64,000 nt of DNA from Augochlora pura (lineage: Eukaryota > Arthropoda > Insecta > Hymenoptera > Halictidae), in NCBI RefSeq assembly GCF_028453695.1, contig NC_135779.1, positions 10,862,831 to 10,926,830 of the forward strand, written 5' to 3'. Every line of letters starts with the position of its first letter. Positions within the stretch are counted from its first letter, which is position 1. Position numbers and translations under genes: made by a program. The notes below the pieces were generated by a model. The model saw only the letters and a list, made by a program, of their open reading frames with translations. It ran no database searches and was not told the DNA's origin. Positions 1 through 11,000 of the stretch are shown one piece after another.

Positions 1-704
1 GTCGAAGCTCCGCGGAAATAGTTTGATTCCGGGTTACCGGATAATCTGTCGTCAGGATCGTTCCCGAGATCGATTCGTCTCGAGCCGGGAGCATAGAGAA
101 TGTTTCACTCGGCTCGCTCCGAGATCCCCGAGCGTGTTTTACGAGCGCATATCGCGGAAGCACGAGCCGAAGAGCACCGGGAAACGCTTCTAGCGAGGAA
201 TAATCGTCTCCTCGGGTAGATAAGCGTAGAAACGTCGTCGTCTGGCCACGATAAAAACGGACCGTTATCGCGACGAAGGAGGAGAAGAAGTGGAAAATTA
301 ACGAAACGGGACACGGCTCTCGAGAGTACACTGTATGAGAGCGCGAGCGCGCTTGTTCCATGGAAACGTGGGTTTCGTGTTTCGTCGCTCTTTTTCCCTT
401 TCTTTCTCCCTCCGGTTCCCTCCGATTCTCTGATTCGCTCCCTCGAAGCGCGCACGCACACCGAGCGCGCAAATATTCCGCGGGAATCATATTGTCACGC
501 CGCCTCGTATCTCTCTGGCGGCAAGGAATGTCGCTCGACCGCGGTCTCGTACTACCTGATAAATGATCAAGCCCGTGGAATATTAAGACTCTCGGGCCCG
601 GGTACAACGATACAACCGACGCGAACAAATGTTCCCGGTCGCGTAGCTACACGAAAAGAAAACCGGTCATAGTTCCGCGCTGATAAATCGTCCGCGTTTC
701 GAGC

Positions 705-727
705 CGCGCCGCGCCGCGCCGCGCCGC
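705..727. repeat. GCGCC pentanucleotide repeat
   Basis: About four tandem GCGCC units. The same CCGCG-type unit recurs at about 18144-18163, 13490-13500 and 16955-16970, so it is a common simple repeat in the GC-rich blocks. Confidence 0.85.
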
Positions 728-1243
728 AGCCAAACTATCGGGCTCCTTTGTAAATCGAGTCCACAAATTGTCCGGAGATTTACTAGGTGCCCGGTCGAAT
801 CCCTTCGGAAAGCGATATCGGCTGACCAACTCGGCTCGAACTTCCAACGGTTTAACGGGCTCTCGTCGGTGTCGCACCACGCTCTGGCATTTTTTCCTCG
901 GCAAAATCTCTGCACTCGACGAAACGCCACCGATTGTCGCGGCTACTTTCGATTCTTTCGGCGTCTCGAACAGATCGAATATCACCTTTCGTTAAATTAT
1001 TTACAAAGCCATATACGCGTTCTCGTTGAACAGAGAGGATTCGATCGTGGTTCGAGGGGAGCAGAAAGGCGTAGCCGGCACTCGGGGCGCGCGTTCCGTT
1101 CGAAAGATCGGTTCTCGGTAATTTTCCGGGACCGGTCCGTCATGAGCGGAACGTAAAGAGGAGAAAAGAAAATCGGAGAGGACGAGGGCAGAGAAACAGC
1201 GAGCCAAGGAAGACTGAGAGAAAGGAGAAGAGAGAGCGAGAAG

Positions 1244-1264
1244 GAGAGAGAGAGAGAGAGAGAG
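1244..1264. repeat. (GA)n microsatellite
   Basis: An uninterrupted GA run at the end of a roughly 120-bp purine-rich stretch. GA runs of this kind recur through the GC-rich parts of the window. Confidence 0.9.
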
Positions 1265-1494
1265 GGCCGAGGGACCGGTCCCCCGAGTGGACTGGGGATG
1301 GAGAGAGGCTCGGCTCGGCTCGTCCGAGCGCGAGCGGACAGGCAGGAATCGGCAATCGCTCGGAGCGTCTCCTTGGCTCCGGTCAGTGGCTGGCTGCGGC
1401 CAACTTTTCTTCACCTTGCGGGCGAATGACCGTTACGTTTTTTCGCTCCAAGGCTGGACGTATCCTTTCATCGCGGATTCTCTCTCTTTCTCCC

Positions 1495-1498
<4 letters not shown>

Positions 1499-1525
<27 letters not shown>
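1499..1525. repeat. (TC)n microsatellite
   Basis: An uninterrupted TC run of 27 bp inside a 100-bp pyrimidine-rich stretch. It lies about 235 bp from the GA run at 1244-1264, so the two could pair as a GA/TC inverted repeat. Confidence 0.9.
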
Positions 1526-1850
1526 GCGCCTCTTGCTGCCTCTCACTCTCTTTCTCTCTCGTCTCGTTTTCGCGCTCCAAAGCCTTTGCCTTCGACTCGT
1601 TCCTCCGCGAAACAAAGCTCCGCCCGAACTCGCGTTTTCTACGCGTTCTCCCTTTCGTTTCGACCTCCCCGCCTCGTCCTGCTGCCTTTGTTTCAGCCAC
1701 GGTACTCGATATCGTGCCGAATGTTTTGGTCTCGGAACTCCGCCTCTCCGATCCACGGTACATACACGAATGTTCTCCTCTCCTGGACGATAATCTCAGA
1801 TTCTCTAGAGTCTTCAGGACTCAATGCAGGGTATCGCTCAGACGCTTGTA

Positions 1851-2290
1851 AATTTTGCGGGATATAATGTCACAAAAAATATGCCGCGTTTGGTCTTATT
1901 TTTATCCAAAAAACGTTACAACTATATCGGTAAAAGGTACGTTAAGAAAGAATAAAAAAATACAAAAGGTTCGCCTTATTTTTGAATCTAGACGGATCTT
2001 TATGCGAAATAAAATCATTCTACATGAATTTCAAGAAGTACAAGCACGACAACAGCTCGCTCCTTTCTTCAATAGTTGTAATTGTCTGGAAGTAATGTGT
2101 TCGCAATCTTAAATTCGTTTAATGTCCCCAACGTTTGAAGTTATGCGAGCTTAATTGCGTTAAAAATGCATAATCTATAGTCTAATTGTATCTATACTTC
2201 ATTTGCTGTTCTTCTCTACGCTAGACATGGTGAATGCTGCAGCTCCAGTTTAGCCTTTTCATTCGGTCCCTAGAGTTTCATTCAGTGTTT
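1851..2290. other. AT-rich island, nothing recognised
   Basis: Base composition shifts abruptly to AT-rich. An 85-codon open frame on the + strand (1855-2112) has no recognisable motif and no splice context. I see no terminal inverted repeat. Confidence 0.5.
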
Positions 2291-2650
2291 GATCGGACTT
2301 GTGGGCTGATGCGAACACAGTAGGAATTGTACGCACCGATCACGACCCGAGCATTGGCTGCAAGCGTGTTTCGGCCGTAAAGGTTCCGAAGGCCGACTCC
2401 ATGGTGGAGAAGAGTTGGTTGAACAGTTGAACACGGGTGCCGGGAGGACCGCCTGGTCTCGTGGGAGATCACGTGTGCGACGCGTGCACGCGCAACACGC
2501 TGCCCTCCACGGGGGCCGCCTCGCTCCGAGCTTTCCCCCGTGCTTTTCCACGCTCCGAATTTTTAATACCGCGCGTATCGCGAGCGTGGCGCGATTCCAA
2601 ATGTCGTGGCCCGCGGAACAGCCGGACGTTTGGAGCCGGGCCAACGACAG

Positions 2651-2675
2651 TCTCCTCCTCCTCCTCCTCCTCCTC
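2651..2675. repeat. (CTC)n trinucleotide repeat
   Basis: About eight tandem CTC units. It accounts for the Leu-, Ser- and Glu-runs seen in open frames on both strands. Confidence 0.9.
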
Positions 2676-3087
2676 GTCGAAGACGCTCCCGACGAGGTTC
2701 TCCTTTTTCTCTTGCAATTACGCTCCTCGGGAATGAAGCTAAATGGTCTCGCGGCATCGCACGAAATTCCACGGAATTATTTGTCGAGAGCCGCCGGGAG
2801 ACGATCTGCATTTTGACGGACGCGGCACGCGAGGGCCCGTCGCGCCGGTTATCGGAGGCCTATCGGAGCTCATAGAAGACTCGCGGCCATCGTCGCCGCT
2901 TCGAGACGGAATCACCGTGGACGTCACGCGAACTCTGCGTCCTTAAGGGCCCGCTCGCACGCGACCGTACTTTTCCCGAAATACGCCGGAAAATTGCGAG
3001 TCCGGTGCGTCGAAACTCGAGGGTCATCCGGCGAACTCTGCGACAGCTGTTCATGAAAATTTGACATTTTTGGGAGCAACTTGCAAA

Positions 3088-3257
3088 TACAGTAATATCT
3101 CTCACGTTGTCCCTCGGCTTCGCAACGAAAATGGATAACTTAGCAAGAGAATATATAATTATTCCAGTCTCGAAGTTCATTTCGATAACCGTCAATAATC
3201 GTACCTTCCCAAATTGTCCATTATTTGTTTCGAAGCAATGCGAGAAAAATTACTGCG
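3088..3257. mobile_element. Tc1/mariner-type MITE, copy A
   Basis: The ends form an imperfect terminal inverted repeat. The left end CAGTAATATCTCTCACGTTG follows a TA, and the reverse complement of the right end is CAGTAATTTTTCTCGCATTG (15 of 20 match). The left inner part (TCTCACGTTGTCC, then an Asn-like AACGAAAATGGATAACTT stretch) is shared with sequence at about 9452-9575. No transposase is present. TA duplication, small size (about 168 bp) and inverted ends fit a non-autonomous element mobilised by a mariner-like transposase; this family assignment is inference. Confidence 0.55.
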
Positions 3258-4310
3258 GTATAAAAATCTTTCTTATTTCGATGGCTCTGTAAGCGACGGG
3301 GGAGCGGTGAAAAGAAACGGATCTTTCAATTTTCCTTCCTTTCAAGCTAGAAATGCATGAAACTGCGCGATCAACTTGGCTAAAGCGAATCCGGTCGAAC
3401 GTGCAACCGGAAGCGAATCCGGGACAAGCAGGCTTAGCTGGCGACCGAAACTGGACCAAATTTAAAGCGGAAGAGCATCGAAGACGGTGGCTCCGCAATC
3501 GGATCCCGAGCCTGCTAGAAAATGCTCGTGCTCGGCGGACGGTTCGCGAGGCCCAATCAGCTAATTGAAAAAACGATGAATCGCCGGGTAGGCCGCGGGA
3601 ACGGCCGAGGATCATTAGCAAATGCGTATCGTGATTGAGTTTTTCATGTATCGCGGTCATTCGAAAATGCACGGGCGCTGCGGCGGTTCGCCGATCGACG
3701 TTATTCCTAGTTTCAATTAGCTAATTAAGCTGACCGAGCGAGTCTTCGGGCTGCGCCGTTAATGCGTTGTCGATCATCAATTGACGCCGGTATCGTGGCC
3801 GCGTCCGCGTCCGCGGCGCACCCGCGGCGCATCGCTGCGCGTTTTTCCGTGCTTTCGTCGGCATTCGCGGCATGCCCGCCGATCGGACCGACGCGCGCCG
3901 CGACGGGAACACCGATTCCTCGATAAAGCGTCGCGCGCGATGCAACGGGGGCTGGGGGGGACGCGCGGGGCGGCGAGGCGCGTTAATTAAACAACGCGGC
4001 TGATATACCTGCGGCTCAGGGACGAGCGCGCGCGGGTTGCGACTTCGCAGCGTGCGGCTATCGATTTTTTTTCTCACGGGTTCGTTCACCGCCGCGCGCG
4101 CGTCCGAACAAACGTACGTGTCGTGTATATTTCGCGTAAGTGCATGCGCATTTTCATTCATCATCCACGGCAGCCCGCCGATGAATCACCTCCTTCGACG
4201 ATCGGCATGGCTACAAATTTACCGCTCGCCGCTCTTTCAGCCGACCCCCCTTCCTCCGCCGCACGGTGGGACGAGACATCTATTTTCTTGGACACCGTCC
4301 ACCGAAATTG

Positions 4311-5110
4311 ATTGTTGAAATTTTCTACCACTGCAAGAGCATCTACTACTGCGCAAAGAAATTAACTCTACACTTACACCAGGTTCAATCAAAATCCACA
4401 CGAGTCTGACTGTTACGAAAATTCCGATCTTTTTATTTACCAGTTGCTCTACTTTAAATAATTATTGCTTATGTTGAAAGGTTTTGAATTAAAACTTTAA
4501 TACACTTTATGTTTAATTCAATTTAATACTTCAGAACATTCGCGTATCCAGTAGAATAAGTGATATATAACAGAACTACAGAGAAATAATATATACAATG
4601 TTAGTGGTAATCCGAGATGGCAACCTCACGGTCCGGTTTCTGCTTTAGAACTGAAAAATCCGTGGGCCTTCGTCGCCAACGGCTCACCCTCATAAAGGGC
4701 CATAAAACAGTTTGCTGGGTCTGTTTTCATCTGTAGTCATCGTTGAAATTCGAACAGCTTAAATTCTATTAGTACTTAACCTTTAACGATACTGGGTTTC
4801 TTACTGACAATGATCTTCTACAAAAAGCATTTCTCAGCATTTAAATTTCATCGTTTAATAACTGTCTAATACAAATCAATATTATCATATTTCAAATGAC
4901 GATTTCAAGTTATACTGAAAACCGCATGCGGTCTAAAATATTTAAATTGGTTACTTTGATGATAAAATTTTAAGAAGTGGAATGTCAAATTGATTTTATT
5001 AATCGCAGCTGTTACCTACCAATTTTTCTACCTGTTCCTTCTTTCATGTTTTTAGGTTTTCTTATATTAGTGTTACATATTAAAGATTCGCGAAAGCTAT
5101 AGTAAAAAAT
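4311..5110. other. AT-rich island with a GC-richer core
   Basis: AT-rich sequence without supported coding potential. At its centre (4610-4745) is a compact, more GC-rich stretch with four consecutive hairpins, listed separately. No paired terminal repeats were found for the island as a whole. Confidence 0.5.
4612..4727. other. Cluster of four short hairpins; possible structured RNA
   Basis: Four inverted repeats follow one another: 4612-4631 (CCG-GAG/CTC-CGG), 4660-4682 (CCGT-GGC/GCC-ACGG), 4681-4701 (CCCT/AGGG within GG/CC) and 4704-4727 (AAAACAG/CTGTTTT, 7-bp perfect stem with a 10-base loop). They sit inside an AT-rich island, so the GC content stands out. An ATAAAA resembling an H box lies at 4702-4707, but the order of hairpins does not fit a canonical H/ACA snoRNA. 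It does not match U1-U6, 5S rRNA or SRP RNA as I know them. It could also be part of a degraded repeat. Confidence 0.15.
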
Positions 5111-6840
5111 TTCGGCAATTTGCCAATGGTGTCCAAGAAAATTTGTGTTTCGTTCCTTGCGCAGTCTCGTTCTCGCTCTCGCCGACGCACCGTTCCCGGT
5201 TACTCGGCTTGCTCGCGTCGCATGCATTATTAATTGTAACGCACGAGATAATGCCACGAACGTCCTCGGCTACGCTCCGCGCCGATCGGATACGGTTTCT
5301 CGGCGACGCGGCTCTCGTCGTGATAAATTCCCGATTACGATACCACGCTTGCGAAACGGATCGCCGCAGGACCGTGACTCGGAATCCTGACTCGGCTCGT
5401 GAAATTCGTTGGAACCGATGACTCTTACTCCCGGAATTGCTACCGCGGAGGCACTGTGACTCACGCGGCGATAGAGGCATTAATTCCACCGATCTCATCC
5501 GGCTGGGAACGAGCGGTTCATTTATCCGGGAAAGCTGCGGAATGTATGAATTTTTCTATCGAGTCTAGAGCGACGAATTATCGCGGGGCAAGGGGTTAAA
5601 TAGTTCGCCGGGTAATAAATTTGGTTAGACTAAGGTTCTTGGAAGACCAACGCTTCCAGCGCCGGAAAGGTTCGGCCTTAGGCCGTCTAGATTGGACGGG
5701 GCCGCGCGAAATTGCTGAATGCACGAAATGAAAGTATCACACAGCTGACGGGTTGGGGTGGAAAAGCAGCAGCAGTAACAGCAGCAGCGGCAGTGGCAGG
5801 GCATGGGGATGACCGTCGCGCGAGGGAGAGAGTCCGTGCAGAATCGGAGAGGGTGGTTTTTGCCGAGGGTGCTCTCTCGCCCGGTTTTTCATAACCAGCG
5901 GAAGAGAAGGGTTGCGCAGACAATGGATCTTCATCTAAATTGTAAATCGTACGTTGTAAAATTGTAAATGATCATTAGTCGGCGCGCTCGTCGATGCCGC
6001 GCCGCGATTTATATTAGCTTTTCAACGGGCAGCCTCTTTTGCATACAACGACTCTCGCGCCGCGCGTTACACGCCATTCGATTCGCTTTAAACGACCTCG
6101 CCGCGCCGCTGTAATATGTATAGTGGGTGGTGGCGTTCGATCGCTGGTCCCATCGGCCCGTCTTCGTCGTCGATTATTTCTGTTGCGCCACGGACTCTCG
6201 CGGCTCGTCTATCATTCGGGAGGACGGAGATCCAGGTCGAGGGAGAGGGAGGGCGAAACTTCGGAATCGGATCGAGGGAATCGACGTCGGAATCGAACCG
6301 GGGCTGCGAAAGTTCGATGAAGATAGCGGCGGAGCGTTCTCGCCACAGCCCGACCTGCTGCGAGAGACCGGCTGCTGCTGCTGCTGCCGCCGTCATTGCT
6401 GCTCGGAACAGGCTCAAGAAAATCGGAGAGGTTGCTCGCCGGATTTGCATTTTGATAAGGAATCTCTCGGAAAGTTTCCCCCGAGCTGCTCGAGCTCTGC
6501 TCCACCGAGTCCCCGGCTCGCTCCAGATAAGCAGTGCTCTCGCGCGAGACTCTCAGACCGCCTTGTTATTCTTACCTCATTACGCTGTATTAGCTTATTA
6601 TTCGAGGCGTTACCCGAGATGCACCGCTGGAAAATCGCCTCCCTCGAAACACGTCGATTAAGACGACTCCGGAATGCTCCTCTCCTTCCCGGATGGAAAT
6701 TTCTTCAGACACACCTTGATCCGAAATATTACCTCGAGGATACCAAAATCTAGCCAGCAACCGGGTACTTCAGTTTCTTTCCGCGGTGCATCTGCATTTT
6801 CGGAGTCCGTTATAAAAGCCGTTCCCTCGGTACAGTCTCT
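5111..6840. other. GC-rich block, no supported gene
   Basis: Long open frames overlap on both strands (for example 6127-6753 on +, 208 codons), with Ser/Arg-rich composition and Cys- or Ala-runs produced by (CTG)n at about 6368-6388 and (CAG)n-like repeats at 5767-5796. No domain, splice pair or consistent frame supports a gene. Confidence 0.5.
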
Positions 6841-7530
6841 ACGAATAGGGTAAGACCGGATAAGTTGGCCGAGAAATGTTTCGTGGAAGGATGTAAAACG
6901 TTTTCTTTGCGAAAAGAGTAGTAAACAAAAATTTAATTATAGCTGAACATCTTTCGTGCATTATTCAAAAATATTAGAATCGAAAATAACCTTAAGACAG
7001 TTTAATAACTGCTTATTATTTATTTATTTGTTAACACTTTAAACCGGATGATTTATTAGCAAATATAAAGTTGCTTCATATACATATATTCAGTATTACT
7101 TAATGTTAGGGTCTCTACACTTTTACGGAACATTCTTTAAGAAAATTATAAATTATTCGTACCATTTTATACTGACATATACTCTCCTGTGCCCCACATG
7201 TAGAGAAAATTGCAGACGTTTTTAATTGGTTTTAAGTTCTTCTATTCTTTAACGCGGCTCCATTTTTCCCGAATCACATGTTTATCGTTATTTGATTAAT
7301 TGACTTACGTTTCAGTAATTTCAATTATTATTGGTAATAATATTGATATTTCCAGAAATCGCGTACACGCAGATAAAAGTTTCTAGTCACAAAGTTCTCG
7401 AGTAAATAACTTATTTATCCAAATACCAATTTCTAGAAAATTACCTGTCGGAGGTGCTGACACTTTATTACTTTATTACCGATAAATCAATTTAGTATAC
7501 AACTTCGTATCAGTGAACTTTTAATAAAGA
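6841..7530. other. AT-rich island, likely degraded repeats
   Basis: AT-rich, with no coding signal. A TTAACACTTTAAACCGG at 7031-7047 resembles the start of the TTAA-flanked elements found elsewhere in this window, but no matching right end was found, so no element is called. Confidence 0.45.
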
Positions 7531-9450
7531 AATGTTTTCTTCGCCCCATGGCTCACCATGCCTCGGTGTCCCCTACGTTACGAACATCGATTACCCATCT
7601 CTCTGGATATCGTTTATCGGAGCGGGTCTGGCCGGACCCGGGATTCGTCGGGCAAAAGTTAAAAAAAATCTCGTAAACGCGGAACAAACGCGCGGGCTGG
7701 GCGAGCGCTTGATGTGACAGGACATCGATCCTTTTCAACTTTACGGGAGACAGACGTAAAGAGTATCGATTCGCGAGTGAATACCAGGGGTGGACTGACA
7801 ACCCTCGTTTAGATTCGAGTAATTATCAAGCTCCACTCGGCGAGCGTAGAGCGCGCCGTGACGCGTATATCCCGTTGACGAGCTATCCTGAAATCGCTGA
7901 ACACTCGAACAACGAGCGCCAGCCCATGGGGGAGAATGGGAATAATCGCGGAAAGGTTCTTAAAAAACCGGCAGCCCCAATTAAGTGTATTGGTTGCGCC
8001 GGTGCAGCGAATTAGCGAGCGGTGCCGTGCGGACCCCTGCCTCCGCCGTAATAACGAAAAACTCCGCGCATCAAAGTGTTATAGTTAACGAACGCCAGCT
8101 GACCCACGCTCTCGAACCTTTAACCCCGTCGCTCGATTTTTACGCGTGCGTGTTCCGTTCGACGCACGCGACCGTGCACGCCGATCGATGCCGAAAAAAA
8201 CGCTGTTGCAAACAACCCCCGAGCGCGGCGAGCTCCTTCTCTCTTTCGCCCGCCGTGTGCCGGATGCTCCTGTGCAGCAGTGTGCACGGTGCACAGGGTA
8301 CGGCCTTCCAGCATCCGAGCTCTCCCGACCCCTCTTCTTCTTTTCCTCCCATCGATACGCCATTTCTATTAATGAACGGAATTGCTTCGCTTTTTAACAA
8401 ACACCCCCTCGCGTCGATCGAGCAGCCTGGCGAACGGATCGATCGAAAAAAGAGGGACACACGGTAGCGCCGCGTTGCTCGCAGCGTTTCGGGCGCGCCC
8501 TTATTTATTCAGCTGAGAACCCTGCGACTCGTCGCGCACACCCTGACCTAAGGAGTCACTTTCGTTGATCTAAACTAGATCCGGGAGGACTCCGGTTCCG
8601 GTGGGAACCCGGGCTGCACTTCGATTTCGGCTTTGCTTCGTTCCAAATAATTTATTCGATCGACTGGACCGATGAGCAAAGTGCAAGGATTTATTTTGAG
8701 CCCAACTTTGCTTCGCGAATCTAAATCGAAGGGTAAAGTACCTGAATTCTTTTCGAAAAAGGCAGCCTTTACTTTCATCTTCTCGACGACATCTTCGACG
8801 TGATCGTCGGTGCAAAAGTTATAGTTCCTTTCGATACAACGTAATTATCGATAAATCTGTCGATAATTTTAGTAATGGAACGTGGCTCCTGCATAGATCA
8901 CCGAGTAATTACCGAGTTTTTCCGTGCAATTTCCCGCCTCTCGGTAGAAAAATATTTCCGGTGGAAATTTCGAGCGATGGTATCGCGGTTCGCCGCAGCG
9001 GGTACGCCCTTCGGGAAATATATACGATCCTGGGCGTCCGTCACTTTGAAAAATGACATCGCTCTCTCGGCTTTCCTGGCCGGAGGGCGAGCGAAGAGAG
9101 AAAAAGAGAGGCGCGGAAACAATGCTCCGATGCGGCGCTACGGACGAATCGAAAAGGGAGGAGAGGATCAGGATGGAACGACGATCGCGAGAGAGACGCG
9201 GCTACTTTGCATCGAAGCCACTCACCCTTGCCTTTGGTACTTTGTGCGCCCGCCCTTTCATCCTTCTGGCTTATTTTCGACGGCAGGGGAGGCTCGATAC
9301 TCGCGTTGTCATCCTGCGAGCAGGATGCGTTCCCAGCCTCATCCGGAATATTACGTGAATACAGATGCATTAGGTCATCCCCATGAATCATATCGATTTC
9401 TTACCGCGTCCCCGCGTCTGAATGTTCGACAAAATGCTTCGGCGGTACGG
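7531..9450. other. GC-rich block, no supported gene
   Basis: Open frames on both strands (7985-8467 and 8875-9453 on +) show no recognisable motif and are interrupted in other frames at random. A minus-strand GTGAGT around 9226-9231 follows a weak exon end. Nothing here is called. Confidence 0.5.
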
Positions 9451-9451
9451 T

Positions 9452-9575
9452 AATTCCTCTCACGTTGTCCGCCAGCTTGGGAACGAGAATGAACAACTTG
9501 GAAGAGGTGGTATGGCAATTAGGAGCCGGTCATCAACAACTGTAAAAGCGAGCCGCGTGGCTCGTATAATTCTAT
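9452..9575. repeat. Dispersed repeat, copy B of the 3088-3257 family
   Basis: CCTCTCACGTTGTCC is followed by AACGAGAATGAACAACTTGG, which matches copy A at 3097-3150 base for base with few differences. The 3' part contains GAGCCGCGTGGCTCG, a near-perfect palindrome also present in copy C (GAGCCTTGTGGCTCG at about 21268-21282). The right end is unclear. Confidence 0.5.
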
Positions 9576-9648
9576 TATGAACTGAGAGACAAGTAGTAGA
9601 AATTACTCGAAAATAATTTCAACGTAATTTTCCTAATTTCTGTTTTTA

Positions 9649-10581
9649 TTAACACGTTCCATGCCACGTGTATTGCCTATGGCACATGCTTACATGTTTA
9701 TTTAGATCGCTAAGAAGATACTATACTTTTGCAACGGCAACACCGAAGGTCAAAAGTGCCTCGCCATCCCTTTGGTCATTAAGTTATAAACATGCGAATA
9801 GACCGACAATAGGGAAAAAATCCGACGAACGACGACTAACGAAATCACTTTATGACTACCGTACTTAACGAGACTCGACTCGACGAACGGACAACACGTG
9901 CAATATACCTACAGTGCCGTTGCACGGACAACCAGTCATCAATTTTACTGTAACAAAGAAGACGACACAAACCAGAACTTTCTACCAAATTTCCCAGTCC
10001 TCGTTCCAAGTTTCTTGCGACACATCCACCTACAATCCAAAAACTACCCTCCACCAATCAACGGAAAACCAAGGTGACTACAGACAGAACACGACGAACG
10101 AAAGATCAAAACACAGTAATCATTCAAACATAACGCATTCATACTAAGATCAAATCGAACATTCATACATCACGTATTCATTCTAAGAACGAACGTAACA
10201 TTCAAACATAACGCATCCAAACATATTCAGAAATCGTGAATATTATACTTGTACAGTGTTGTAAATAAAATGTAGGTAGAACAACCAAACGTCTATATCA
10301 CTACGGCATTGTACCAAACGCGTACACACAATCCGGCCTTACAAACCGGATCAACAACAACGCGCGTATACATATACAACAAATTTAGAAGTAAAGAATT
10401 AATTTCTATCACATGAATGGGTCGAAATAAGTCCGTTTCAGTGTTATATATACGATAATTAATAATTTCATATAATATACCAACTTTTAGTAAAATATCA
10501 AACAGCCAGAGTCAATATCGAGTCAAACTCGACTGTACATAGTAGAGTCGAGTAAAAACAGTTTGACACGGACCGTGTTAA
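9649..10581. mobile_element. piggyBac-like non-autonomous element (933 bp)
   Basis: Both ends carry TTAA, the piggyBac target site. The left end reads TTAACACGTTCCATG and the reverse complement of the right end reads TTAACACGGTCCGTG (13 of 15 match). The interior is AT-rich and contains a 39-bp tandem repeat (10121-10224). Open frames inside are short, low in complexity and unlike a transposase, so the element would depend on a transposase supplied elsewhere. Boundaries rest on the inverted ends plus TTAA; the family call is inference from the target site. Confidence 0.5.
10121..10224. repeat. 39-bp tandem repeat, about 2.7 copies
   Basis: Units begin at 10121, 10160 and 10199 with CATTCAAACATAACG, CATTCATACATCACG and CATTCAAACATAACG. 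The period is exactly 39 bp. It lies within the piggyBac-like element and probably arose by internal duplication. Confidence 0.75.
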
Positions 10582-11000
10582 ATAATGTTCCCTTCTGAGA
10601 TATACAGTAGAGAATAAAATTGAGTCCACACTTTTGACATTGTTTAACATTTATAAAACTGATCTAAATGACTTGAATTTTTCTGTAAATGTTAGAGGGA
10701 CTAGTGCACTGTATAATGACTGCAATACTGTTTTTAAAATTTTACTATTACTTGCAATAAAAAAAGTGTACAAAATCTGTTGTTTCTTCCTTTTTTTATC
10801 CGAGCACAAGTTGCATAGGTCAGTTTGTATTATAATATAATTCATACGAAATTTAATCAAATCCAGCCTTGGCATTGTAATAAAACAGTACATATTAGTC
10901 GCGTTTAGAGTTCAGTAGTCCCAGTGTTAAATACAAGATCCTACACATATTTTGGATAATCGATCGGAATACGCAGTTAGAAGTGCTAAGACATCAATTA
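10582..11000. other. AT-rich sequence flanking the TTAA element
   Basis: AT-rich, with two short opposed open frames (10634-10840 on +, 10651-10893 on -) that have no recognisable motif. A GTGTTAA at 10914-10920 could be an old element end, but no partner is clear. Confidence 0.4.

Larger units (their letters stand above)
1..1850. other. GC-rich block, no supported gene
   Basis: CpG-dense sequence with open frames on both strands. None shows a recognisable domain, and none combines a start, a coding bias and splice signals. The apparent peptides are rich in Arg, Ser and Pro, as expected for random frames in this composition. The block holds a GCGCC microsatellite, a GA tract and a TC tract, listed separately. 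Confidence 0.6.
2291..4310. other. GC-rich block, no supported gene
   Basis: Contains overlapping open frames on both strands without recognisable domains, a (CTC)n repeat at 2651-2675 that gives Leu-, Ser- or Glu-rich pseudo-peptides depending on frame, and one MITE at 3088-3257. A GTAAGT at 4135-4140 follows TTCGC, a poor exon end, and is not called as a donor. Confidence 0.5.

Noticed and set aside
7031..7050. TTAACACTTTAAACCGG as an element end
   Set aside because: No inverted partner with TTAA was found within 1 kb.
9914..10147. 77-codon frame inside the piggyBac-like element
   Set aside because: It is low-complexity, Thr/Ser/Asn/Gln-rich and overlaps the 39-bp tandem repeat. It is not a transposase fragment.
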